NCBI GenBank assembly: GCA_016932575.1
Contig: JAFGCO010000017.1
Coordinates: 1-64,000, forward strand
DNA: 64,000 nucleotides
Origin: a bacterium
GTDB lineage: Bacteria > Zhuqueibacterota > QNDG01 > JAFGCO01
Direction of reading: 5' to 3'
A program made the position numbers and the translations under genes. The notes beneath the pieces were generated by a model. That model saw nothing but the letters and a program-made list of their open reading frames with translations, searched no databases and was not told the origin of the DNA. Below, piece after piece: positions 46,271-53,807 of this stretch; within the stretch, counting starts at the first letter, position 1; each line of letters starts with the position of its first letter.

Positions 46271-46909
46271 ATGGCGATTCCGTATACGCAAAAAGTTCTC
46301 AACCATTTTATGCATCCCCATAATGTCGGTAAAATAAAGAATGCTGATGCTCAGGCTACAGAAGGCAGCCCGGCCTGCGGCGATATGGTGAAAGTGTATT
46401 TAAAAGTGGATTCAGACACGAAAGTGATTACGGATATAAAATTTGAATCCTATGGCTGCGCTTCCAATATTGCCACCGGATCTATTATCACGGATCTGGC
46501 GAAAAACAAGTCCATTGAAGAAGCCAAAGCGATCAGCTGGAAAACAGCAAACGACGAACTGGGCGGGCTGCCGCCGGTAAAGGTCCATTGTGCGGTTTTA
46601 GCAGTTGATGCGCTAAGAACAGCGATCGAGAATTATGAGCATCAGCATGGATTATTGAAACACAAAATACCCACCTCGGAAGAAATTGTGATGAAACGGC
46701 TGTCAAGGGTCATTAATCCCCTGGCCGGCCTGGATGTTGTCAAAACCAAGCTGGTGCAAAAGTGTAATATACAGAATGGATGTGCAACGATTTATCTTGA
46801 ATTGCCCGAAGATCATCAGTTTGCCGGCAATATAAAAAATGAAATTATTGAGAGGATCGAGCCGCTTTGGGATATTCATAAAGTCATTGTAATTTTCAGG
46901 GGAGATTAG
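46271..46909 (+). CDS. IscU-type Fe-S scaffold fused to a MIP18/DUF59-like domain
   Basis: 212 residues. The N-terminal part (1-130) is IscU: Cys36 and Asp38 (SPACGD), Cys63 (YGCASNIATGS) and Cys107 with His106 (PVKVHCAVL), all four cluster ligands. Residues about 137-212 (RLSRVINPLAGLDVV, then IYLELPEDH...IKNEIIERI) resemble the MIP18/SufT family, which targets clusters. Usual IscU ends after about 130 residues, so this is a fusion. It is the natural partner of the lysine-less cysteine desulfurase upstream. AAAGGAG lies before the ATG. Confidence 0.85.
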   Translation: MAIPYTQKVLNHFMHPHNVGKIKNADAQATEGSPACGDMVKVYLKVDSDTKVITDIKFESYGCASNIATGSIITDLAKNKSIEEAKAISWKTANDELGGLPPVKVHCAVLAVDALRTAIENYEHQHGLLKHKIPTSEEIVMKRLSRVINPLAGLDVVKTKLVQKCNIQNGCATIYLELPEDHQFAGNIKNEIIERIEPLWDIHKVIVIFRGD

Positions 46910-46910
46910 A

Positions 46911-47135
46911 ATGGATCCGGATATCATTGTTGATGTGATTGGAGAAACCTGTCCTGTTCCATTGGTGGAAATGCGGAAGGCTGTGTTAAAAGCGGAAAAA
47001 GGCAAAGTGATTGAAGTCAAAGGCACGCATCCGGCCTCAAAGCAGGAAATCCCCATGGCTGTGGATTCATTGGGACTGAAGTTGTTGAAAACCGAGGAGT
47101 CAGATGGAATCTGGCACATCTATATACGACGTTGA
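46911..47135 (+). CDS. tusA: TusA/SirA-family sulfur carrier
   Basis: 74 residues. The active-site motif ETCPVPLVEMRKA (CPxP, Cys14) and the two-helix, four-strand layout are complete. TusA-type proteins carry sulfur as a persulfide on this Cys. It starts 1 base after the IscU stop, so the two are in one operon, and a DsrE-like gene follows. Together they could move sulfur to or from the scaffold. The stop codon sits inside the outer arm of an inverted repeat (47134-47209). Confidence 0.92.
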   Translation: MDPDIIVDVIGETCPVPLVEMRKAVLKAEKGKVIEVKGTHPASKQEIPMAVDSLGLKLLKTEESDGIWHIYIRR

Positions 47136-47209
47136 GACTGTTGAAAAACCATTCTAAACATTATTTTTAACCTCAGGGAGGTTAAATTTACAACTTTTTC
47201 GACAGTCTC
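47134..47209. repeat. Nested 76-bp inverted repeat between tusA and the DsrE-like gene
   Basis: The outer arms GAGACTGTTGAAAAA (47134-47148) and TTTTTCGACAGTCTC (47195-47209) pair over 15 positions with one G-T. Inside, TTTAACCTC (47166-47174) pairs with GAGGTTAAA (47178-47186) with a 3-base loop. It is a MITE-like or attenuator-like shape, covering the tusA stop codon and ending 14 bases before the next start. Confidence 0.7.
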
Positions 47210-47223
47210 GTCAGGTGAATTTC

Positions 47224-47637
47224 ATGAAGATGACCATTGTTGTTCATAGCGGTGATTTAGATAAGGTCATGAGCGCTTTAATTCTTGGAAATGGAATATT
47301 GGCCATGGGTGGTGACGTAACACTCTATTTTACATTCTGGGGATTGCAGCGTCTGGTTCGTGGCAGGTTTTCGAAGGCGCCGTTGTCAAAGATGCATTTT
47401 ATGGGCCTTGGCAAGTGGATGATGGTTCAGAGAATGAAAAAGAACCGGGTGGCCGAACCCGAGCGTTTAATGGAAGATTTCAAAGCGCTTGGCGGCAGGG
47501 TGATTGCCTGTGAAATGACCATGGAATTGATGGGACTTTCAAAAGATCAGATGAACGATCAGTGGATCGATCATTATGGTGCAGTAGGGTCGTACGTGAA
47601 GGAAACAGAAAACGCGGATAATACTTTGTTTATTTGA
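47224..47637 (+). CDS. DsrE-family sulfur-transfer protein
   Basis: 137 residues from ATG 47224 (AGGTGA upstream; the GTG at 47215 is less likely). The start TIVVHSGDLDKVMSALILGNGILAMGGDVTLYFTFWGLQ and the conserved Cys96 in RVIACEMTMELMGL are typical of the DsrE/DsrF/DrsH-like group, which often sits beside tusA and cysteine desulfurase genes. It probably accepts sulfur from TusA. It lacks the second subunits DsrF/H. Its stop is immediately followed by modular repeat copy 2. Confidence 0.85.
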   Translation: MKMTIVVHSGDLDKVMSALILGNGILAMGGDVTLYFTFWGLQRLVRGRFSKAPLSKMHFMGLGKWMMVQRMKKNRVAEPERLMEDFKALGGRVIACEMTMELMGLSKDQMNDQWIDHYGAVGSYVKETENADNTLFI

Positions 47638-47765
47638 GTCTTAAGGTCGTTGAGTCGTAGAGTCATAGGGTCGTTGTTAGAGAAGCTGAAACGGAGCGTG
47701 GGCGAGACGGAGAAACGGAGAGAAAAAAAAGAAACAAGAATCAAGAAATAAGAATCAAGAAACAA
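47636..47765. repeat. Modular intergenic repeat, copy 2 (modules A-B-C)
   Basis: It begins at the stop codon of the DsrE-like gene. Module A (47636-47679) repeats GAGTCGTAGAGTCATAGG. Module B (47685-47722) repeats ACGGAG. Module C (47730-47765) repeats AAGAATC/AAGAAAC. The same order is seen at 9487, so the pieces are not random low complexity. No gene is contained. Confidence 0.85.
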
Positions 47766-47852
47766 AATAAAAAAACAATGCTTAAGTCACAAAGTTCAAA
47801 TCTCAGACAAGACAAAATGATGCATATTCACAATATCAAGGGAGGATTGTTT

Positions 47853-48710
47853 ATGAATCAGAAAATTATTATGCTGATTTTCATTGTAATCAAGATGTCA
47901 GCGTTTACCCAGGATACAATTCAGGGATCGTATCACTATACCTACGGAGATAATGAAAGCCTGGTTGAAGCACGGAAAACCTGTAAGGATCTGGCAATCC
48001 GTGATGCGATCGAATCTTATTATATTTTTGTCGAATCCTCAACTGAGGTTGAAAATGCCACGTTGAAAGAGGATATTATCAACACAATTTCTGCCGGCTA
48101 TATGAAAAATCTGACTGTCATCGATCAGACAGAAGAAGGGCGTACAATTTCTACAACGGTTGAAGCCGAGGTTGATCCTGAGCAAGTTCAATCTCTGGTA
48201 CAAAAAATGGTGAATGCTTCTATGAAAACCGACCAGGCCGATAGCAATAAAACAGCTTCTTTATCTTCAGATCAGGTGGAAACTCTGGAATCCCTGCTTG
48301 CAAGGTATGAAAAATGGATGACAAAAACTGAAACCGACTGGAACGAGAAAAATTACGATAGTGCATACAGCAGAATTCAGAAAGTACAGAAACAACTGGA
48401 AGCACATGAACAAAAAGGAGCGACCTCTTTTCAAAAATCCCTGTATCTGTGTATTCACAAACGGACGGTGCTCTTGAAGCATCTGCTTAGACTGGAACAG
48501 GCCGAGCAGAATGCAAAAAGAAAAATAATTGTGCGGTCGCAGAACAGACAGGTTGCTCAGGATGCCATTCAATTGCGAGACGCAATTAATGATTTAAAAT
48601 CGGTTCCGGTTTCAACTCAGGAGCAGAAAAACTTGCGTGATATCTGGGTTAAACGAAGCCGGACGGCCCTGGAGCGGGCGAAAAATAAAATTAAGGGCTC
48701 AAGGGGATAA
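47853..48710 (+). CDS. Exported LPP20/FlgT-N-like protein with coiled-coil tail
   Basis: 285 residues from ATG 47853, with GGGAGGA upstream and a signal peptide (MNQKIIMLIFIVIKMSAFTQ). Residues about 25-130 look like the LPP20/FlgT N-terminal fold (ARKTCKDLAIRDAIESYYI, TISAGYMKNL, TVEAEVDPEQV), built from a helix and sheets. Residues about 145-285 are charged helices, likely coiled coil. The same fold recurs at 50143 and 52385. No enzyme motif. Its own stop borders modular repeat copy 3. Confidence 0.65.
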   Translation: MNQKIIMLIFIVIKMSAFTQDTIQGSYHYTYGDNESLVEARKTCKDLAIRDAIESYYIFVESSTEVENATLKEDIINTISAGYMKNLTVIDQTEEGRTISTTVEAEVDPEQVQSLVQKMVNASMKTDQADSNKTASLSSDQVETLESLLARYEKWMTKTETDWNEKNYDSAYSRIQKVQKQLEAHEQKGATSFQKSLYLCIHKRTVLLKHLLRLEQAEQNAKRKIIVRSQNRQVAQDAIQLRDAINDLKSVPVSTQEQKNLRDIWVKRSRTALERAKNKIKGSRG

Positions 48711-48858
48711 AGAATCAAGAAACAAGAAACAGGAATTAAGACATAAAAAAATGAGTAAACGAGTTCCCTTTATTTCCGCCACTGTGGATATTTATACTGT
48801 TTGTGTATTTTATTGGAGTAGGGGGTGATAAAAAATTTCAAATTTACTCATCTACCCA
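48709..48858. repeat. Modular intergenic repeat, copy 3 (modules C-D)
   Basis: It starts at the stop of the preceding gene. Module C (48709-48740) repeats AAGAATC/AAGAAAC. Module D (48751-48858) has perfect 9-bp inverted ends, ATGAGTAAA (48751-48759) and TTTACTCAT (48843-48851), and shares GAGTTCCCTT and TTTGTGTATTT with module D at 9620. It runs into a false in-frame GTG (48803) of the next gene. Confidence 0.8.
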
Positions 48859-48916
48859 TTCTGGCATGCCAAAGGATTTTATTGATAGCAATATTTTATT
48901 TATGAGGAGCAGAATC

Positions 48917-49822
48917 ATGAAGAATTGGGTCCGGATATTGCGTTTTGCAGTATTTTTATCATTCATTGTCCATTTTTTGTTGCCGGCTAAGGCAGATTTC
49001 TCCCTGCTGCTGCCATCGGAATCTGTTCTGACAGGATGGGAGACGCGGGAAGCACCGGATGTGTACAATCCCCCCACATTATATGAATATATCAATGGTG
49101 AAGCGGAATTGTATCATCGATACGGATTTGTCAGGCTGGTTACTCAGACCTATTATCGGTCAGATTCAGAAGATTCATCCATCACAGTCAATCTTTATGA
49201 TATGGGATCACCTGAGAACGCTTTTGGTATCTATGCCAGTTATCGATATCCGGATTATCAGTATGAAAATTTAGGCGCTGAAGCCATTGTTTCAGAATAC
49301 AACATCAAATTTTATCAGGGACAGGCATTTGTAGATATCAGTGCCTGGGACAGCGGTCCCGTATATTCAAAGGGAATGCATTTGATGGCAACCGAGATTT
49401 CAAAGAAAATTCAGGGTGAAAAAACCGCTCCGGAAATAACAACCTTGCTGCCCCGAAAGCACAGGATTGTAAAAACATTAAAATATCATCCCAAAGAAAT
49501 GCTCAACCAGTCCTTTCTGGGAGCGGGTATTGAAGCCGACTATGAAATGAATCAGGACCGGGGCACCGGATTTATTGTTTTTTGTGAATCCGACAGTGCT
49601 GCTGATGCGTCCGTATCAAGACTTAAGACATTTTATCAAAATATGGGAGATTCGCTTGTACCGGATGAACAGTCAGAAGTTTTGGTTATATTTAAAAACG
49701 ACCGTGATGAATACCTGATCTTTTGTCCGAGAAAATCATATATTCTGGGCTCCAGAGGATTTAAGCGTATAAAAACCGGTCAAATTTTAATTCAAGAGAC
49801 CGGCAAGAGTATGGCAAATTGA
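48917..49822 (+). CDS. Exported DUF6599-like protein
   Basis: 301 residues from ATG 48917, which has GAGGAGC 6-8 bases upstream and a good signal peptide (MKNWVRILRFAVFLSFIVHF). A GTG at 48803 would put repeat-derived residues in front of it and is rejected. The core matches the DUF6599 pattern as I recall it: LTGWETREAPDVYNPPTLYEY, then INGEAELYHRYGF, then a MGSPENAFGIYASYRY stretch. The role is unknown. A tRNA gene follows after 200 bases. Confidence 0.7.
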   Translation: MKNWVRILRFAVFLSFIVHFLLPAKADFSLLLPSESVLTGWETREAPDVYNPPTLYEYINGEAELYHRYGFVRLVTQTYYRSDSEDSSITVNLYDMGSPENAFGIYASYRYPDYQYENLGAEAIVSEYNIKFYQGQAFVDISAWDSGPVYSKGMHLMATEISKKIQGEKTAPEITTLLPRKHRIVKTLKYHPKEMLNQSFLGAGIEADYEMNQDRGTGFIVFCESDSAADASVSRLKTFYQNMGDSLVPDEQSEVLVIFKNDRDEYLIFCPRKSYILGSRGFKRIKTGQILIQETGKSMAN

Positions 49823-50023
49823 TGAAAATTAAACTTGACAATAGAATTTGTCCTAAATAAATTGATCAGTGAACAAAAATCATTGAAATCCGTAAACAAA
49901 AAAGTGTTTGACTTTGTCATTAAAATGAATATTTTTATGATAACATAACCTGTCAGGAACTGATTGAATAAGAGTTATCAATAATATTGGCAAAAAACAA
50001 ATATTAAGGTCATAAAATATAAA

Positions 50024-50096
50024 GCGAATGTAGCTCAGATGGTAGAGCGCCAGCTTCCCAAGCTGGATGTCGCGGGTTCGAATCCCGTCATTCGCT
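50024..50096 (+). tRNA. tRNA-Gly (anticodon CCC)
   Basis: 73 bases forming a full cloverleaf. The acceptor stem is GCGAATG/CATTCGC, the D-arm GCTC/GAGC, the anticodon stem CCAGC/GCTGG with loop TTCCCAA (anticodon CCC, reading GGG), and the T-arm GCGGG/CCCGT with TTCGAAT. The discriminator base is T; CCA is not encoded. Confidence 0.96.
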
Positions 50097-50142
50097 CATT
50101 TTTATGAAGCGACCTCTTGAACAAATAAAGGAGGAAAACACC

Positions 50143-51060
50143 ATGTTATCTGTGAAAAGAGGCATCTTTGTATTGTTGATCATTGCATTGCCGATGGCCC
50201 TGCTGGGGCAGGGATATGTCCAATCTGTCGGGGCCGCCGGAAGTGTGGATTGGACCAACCAGATGATCCGGGCAACCGGTATTGGAGCAGCCAATCCCAA
50301 CCTGCCATTAGCAGCGCAACGTTCAGGCGCTATCCGCGCTGCCAAGCTGGATGCCTACCGCAACCTGCTTGAAATTGTCAAGGGTGTAAATCTGACCTCA
50401 GAAACGACTGTTGAAAATGCCATGCTGCTCAGCGATGTTATCCAGACAAGGGTCGATGGCGTTTTAAGAGGCGCCAGAATGGTCGGAGAACCCAAGTATA
50501 TGTCCACCGGTGATGTTGAAGTGGAGGTGGAAGCGCCTTTGACGGGCATTATTGCCGATGCGGTTCTTCCCCAGGCATTTGGTGGCGGAACCCTCATGAC
50601 AGGGGGTGTAAAACTCTGCCCGACCTGCGGACAGCCCTGGCCAGCCGGAAAACCGGTTCCCGGTGGTGTCACTTTAATTCAAAGTGCTGAACCGCCTTCT
50701 GCCGCCGGTACTTCTACAGGTGTGGTTACCGGTTTAATTGTGGATGCATCGGGTCTGGGATTGCGTCCGGCCATGGCGCCTAAAGTGCTGGATGAATCAA
50801 TGAATGAGATTTACGGATCCAAATTTGTCAGCCGGGAATATGCTGTCGATATTGGCATGGTGGGATATGACAAAAATGTGGAAAAAGCTGCCAAAAATGA
50901 GCGGGTGGCTGATACACCGCTTGTCGTGAAAGCCGTTAAAGCGACAGGGCCAAACAAGACAGATGTGGTGGTGAGTGCAGCTGATGCCACCAAAATTCAT
51001 AATGCCGCGGCCAATATGAATTTCTTGCAGCATTGCAAGGTGATGTTTATATTGGATTAA
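50143..51060 (+). CDS. Exported LPP20/FlgP-like domain protein
   Basis: 305 residues from ATG 50143, with AAGGAGG upstream and a signal peptide (MLSVKRGIFVLLIIALPMAL). Residues about 30-150 show LPP20-like features: RATGIGAAN, AQRSGAIRAAKLDAYRNLLEIVKGV, GEPKYMSTGDVEVEVEAPL. In Vibrio the LPP20-type FlgP lipoprotein forms an outer-membrane ring with FlgT; here no lipobox Cys is evident. Two Cys (CPTCGQ) near 172 look like a CxxC metal or disulfide pair. It leads a set of envelope genes. Confidence 0.65.
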   Translation: MLSVKRGIFVLLIIALPMALLGQGYVQSVGAAGSVDWTNQMIRATGIGAANPNLPLAAQRSGAIRAAKLDAYRNLLEIVKGVNLTSETTVENAMLLSDVIQTRVDGVLRGARMVGEPKYMSTGDVEVEVEAPLTGIIADAVLPQAFGGGTLMTGGVKLCPTCGQPWPAGKPVPGGVTLIQSAEPPSAAGTSTGVVTGLIVDASGLGLRPAMAPKVLDESMNEIYGSKFVSREYAVDIGMVGYDKNVEKAAKNERVADTPLVVKAVKATGPNKTDVVVSAADATKIHNAAANMNFLQHCKVMFILD

Positions 51061-51214
51061 AATTAATTTTAGAGAGTGCCCCTGTTGCAGTCTTAAAAGA
51101 CAGTTCAACAAGTGGCAAGGGCATCAGAAATTCTGAATGACGGAATGATGTTTGTACCTTCATAGTGATTCGTTCGGATATTTTCTGAACCTATTTATAA
51201 ACAGGAGGTGTCCC

Positions 51215-52369
51215 ATGCGGAACCGAATGAGCATGATCGCAGGACTCATTGCGATGCTGGCCCTGTTGTATGTTGCCTGCGGGCCAAAACCGATTCAAAA
51301 AGAGTCCATTTTAGATACGCCGGAAAACCATTACCAACAGGGAAACCGTGAATTACAGGCCGGCAATCTTCAGAGCGCATTAAACGAATTTGAACGTGCC
51401 AAAGCACTGGATCCTGATTATCCGGGCGCTTATGTGGGCATGGGTATGGTCGATTTGCAGAAGAAAAATTTCAAATCAGCTTTGGAGTGGATCAATAAAG
51501 GCCTTGGCAAAGATAAAAAATTTGTGGACGGGCATATTGCCAAAGGTGTGGTGTATATGAAGCAACGGGAAGGTGATGACTGGTTAAAAAGGTCTGTTAA
51601 ATGTTTTGACGAGGCTTTAGAGATCAAACCTGATTCTGAAAAAGCACTTTACTTCAAAGGCGTTGCATACAAAAACGCCTATCAGTTTGCGGAAGCGGCA
51701 AAAGAATTTAGAAAAGTGATAGAAATTAAAGGCGATTTTTCTCAACAGGCCAATGATGAATGGGAGCTGATGCAGAAAATCCAGCGTGCAGCGCCGGGCA
51801 CAAAGATTGGAATGGAAATCGCACTGATTCCCAAAATCGACCGTGCGGATCTGGCCGTCCTGTTTATCCAGGAATTAAAACTGCCAGAGTTACTGAAGAA
51901 AAAAGTCAAGAAAACCTATGACACTTCATTTCGTCCGCCGGATGATCCTTCCGCTGTACCCCAGGCCGAGGCAGCTGAAACAGCAGTTGCAACGGATATT
52001 TCGGGTCATTGGGCCGAAAACTGGATTAAAAATATTCTTGATTACGGTGTGATGGAATTATTCCCGGACAATACCTTCCATCCGGATGAATTGATAACCC
52101 GCGCCGGATATGCCATGTTTATTCAGAATATACTCATTTCAGTCACCGGAGACGAGTCACTGGCATCGAAATATTTCGGCACCGAATCTCCATTTCCGGA
52201 TGTCAACAGCAATCATTACGCTTTTAATGCGATTTCGCTCTGCGTCAGCCGCGGTATCATGAAAGCGGACACAATGGACGGCGCCTTTCATATGCAGGAT
52301 CCTGTTTCAGGAGCAGATGCACTGCTGATCATTCGTGAGCTGCAGAATGCCCTGCGTATGACGTTTTAA
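51215..52369 (+). CDS. Lipoprotein with TPR repeats and a C-terminal SLH domain
   Basis: 384 residues from ATG 51215 (AGGAGGTG upstream). The lipobox is LLYVAC (Cys 22). Residues about 45-180 hold three or more TPR units (NHYQQGNRELQAGNLQSALNEF; GAYVGMGMVDLQKKNFKSAL). Residues about 265-375 contain an SLH motif (SGHWAENWIKNILDYGVMELFPDNTFHPDELITRAGYAMF region and a second copy), which binds peptidoglycan-linked polymers. It would tether outer-membrane complexes to the wall, suitable for its position between LPP20-like and FlgT-like genes. Confidence 0.85.
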   Translation: MRNRMSMIAGLIAMLALLYVACGPKPIQKESILDTPENHYQQGNRELQAGNLQSALNEFERAKALDPDYPGAYVGMGMVDLQKKNFKSALEWINKGLGKDKKFVDGHIAKGVVYMKQREGDDWLKRSVKCFDEALEIKPDSEKALYFKGVAYKNAYQFAEAAKEFRKVIEIKGDFSQQANDEWELMQKIQRAAPGTKIGMEIALIPKIDRADLAVLFIQELKLPELLKKKVKKTYDTSFRPPDDPSAVPQAEAAETAVATDISGHWAENWIKNILDYGVMELFPDNTFHPDELITRAGYAMFIQNILISVTGDESLASKYFGTESPFPDVNSNHYAFNAISLCVSRGIMKADTMDGAFHMQDPVSGADALLIIRELQNALRMTF

Positions 52370-52384
52370 GGCGGGGAGGTCAAC

Positions 52385-53560
52385 GTGATCAAGCAAGCTG
52401 CAAATATTTGCCTAATATTTTGTCTGTTCATGTCCGGCTTGATTTCAGCTCAGACAGATTCTGACATGGCAAAAGAAGTGACTGCGACGGGGATGGGTTC
52501 CATCATCAATGATGATGTGGCTCATGCCCGTGATGATGCCATTGAAGATGCCCTGCGCAAAGGTCTGGAGCAGGTCATGGGCTTAATGGTATCTGCTGAA
52601 ACCCTGGTTGAGAATTACCAGCTCATTGAAGACAATATTTTCAGCAAAACTCAGGGGTATGTCCAGAATTACGAAGTGATTCAGGAGGGCAGGCGCAGTG
52701 AATCACTCTACGAAGTGACTGTAAAAGCCGTTGTTAAACTGTCTGATCTGAAAAGTGATCTTGATGCCATTCAAACACTGATCCGCCGAAAAAATACGCC
52801 AAGAATGATGGTGCTGATCGAAGAAACAAATATCGGCGAAACCCCCGGCATGCATCTTGTCACGACGGATTTGAATACTGCAGAGACAGCCATCATGGAC
52901 CAGTTTATGTCCAAAGGCTTTCGATTTGTCGATCAGCAGACGGTTAAGGCAAATCTGGACAGGGCAGCAGCTGCTGCTATCCTGAAAGGAAATATAGCCA
53001 AAGCTGCTGCACTGGGCAAGTCTCACGGCGCTGAAGTTGTTGTTACCGGGAAGGCAGTGGCCAAAGCCACAGAAACAGAAGCATTCGGTACAAAGATTCG
53101 TTCTCAGCAGGCAACGGTTACTGCACGTGCCATACGTACCGATACTGGTGATATTATCGCCACGGGATCTGCCCAGGGGGCATTTCCGCATATTGATGAT
53201 ATGACCGGAGGTGCCAAAGCCATTCAAAAAGCCTGTGCTCAACTGTCCGATGATTTAATGCAGAAGATTCTGGACAGATGGCAATCGGATGTCAATGTGG
53301 GCGCGACAATGACCCTGAAAGTGCAGGGTATTACCGGGTATTCCCAGTTAAAAAAGTTTGAAGCCTCTTTGAAATATTATGTCCGGGGGCTGACCACTGT
53401 TACACGGCGGGAATATTCCGGTCAATATGCCACTTTTGAGGTCGAAATGAAAGGCAATTCCGATGATTTGGCAGAACGTCTGGATGGTCAGAATATCGAT
53501 GGCATTCAGGTGCGTGTCATTGCAATGTCCCAAAACAGTGTGACTGTCGAACTGAAATAA
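52385..53560 (+). CDS. FlgT-like exported protein
   Basis: 391 residues, GTG start at 52385 with GGGGAGG 6 bases upstream and a signal peptide (1-22). The N-terminal domain (about 30-125) resembles FlgT-N/LPP20 (EVTATGMGSIINDDVAHARDDAIEDALRKGLEQ). A middle domain (about 135-290) has the alpha/beta look of FlgT-M or the TolB/CsgG-like periplasmic fold (GKSHGAEVVVTGKAVAKA). FlgT in Vibrio forms the H-ring of sodium-driven motors. No flagellar genes are here, so it may build a different envelope complex. Modular repeat copy 4 follows. Confidence 0.72.
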   Translation: MIKQAANICLIFCLFMSGLISAQTDSDMAKEVTATGMGSIINDDVAHARDDAIEDALRKGLEQVMGLMVSAETLVENYQLIEDNIFSKTQGYVQNYEVIQEGRRSESLYEVTVKAVVKLSDLKSDLDAIQTLIRRKNTPRMMVLIEETNIGETPGMHLVTTDLNTAETAIMDQFMSKGFRFVDQQTVKANLDRAAAAAILKGNIAKAAALGKSHGAEVVVTGKAVAKATETEAFGTKIRSQQATVTARAIRTDTGDIIATGSAQGAFPHIDDMTGGAKAIQKACAQLSDDLMQKILDRWQSDVNVGATMTLKVQGITGYSQLKKFEASLKYYVRGLTTVTRREYSGQYATFEVEMKGNSDDLAERLDGQNIDGIQVRVIAMSQNSVTVELK

Positions 53561-53606
53561 GAGACAAAAAACAAGAAACAAGAAATAAGAATCAAGAAAC
53601 AAGAAG
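53561..53606. repeat. Modular intergenic repeat, copy 4 (module C only)
   Basis: It begins directly after the FlgT-like stop. It repeats AAGAAAC/AAGAATC about six times at 7-base spacing. A further short element at 53723-53750 (TCTGTGTCTTTCTGTGG plus flanks) resembles another 7-base type, faintly echoed at 27426-27454. Confidence 0.7.
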
Positions 53607-53807
53607 CAAAATTAAAATTGACAATTGGGATTTTTGGGCTTTTGTTTTAAAGAGATGAATCAGAGCTCCAGAGAGAAGAATAAACAGAAAGAAAAGCGCC
53701 GGTCAATATCATTTTTCTTTTTATTCTGTGTCTTTCTGTGGTTCTTTTTCAAGTGTTAAATTATTTTTGCAGTTATCAATAAATGATGAATAAAGGAGTT
53801 TTTTATA

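Noticed and set aside
48803-48916. N-terminal extension of the DUF6599-like gene from GTG 48803
   Set aside because: The extension translates module D of the repeat family, and the signal peptide and ribosome site point to ATG 48917.
50024-50096. Integrated element at the tRNA-Gly gene
   Set aside because: No integrase, no repeated 3' end of the tRNA downstream, and flanking genes look native.
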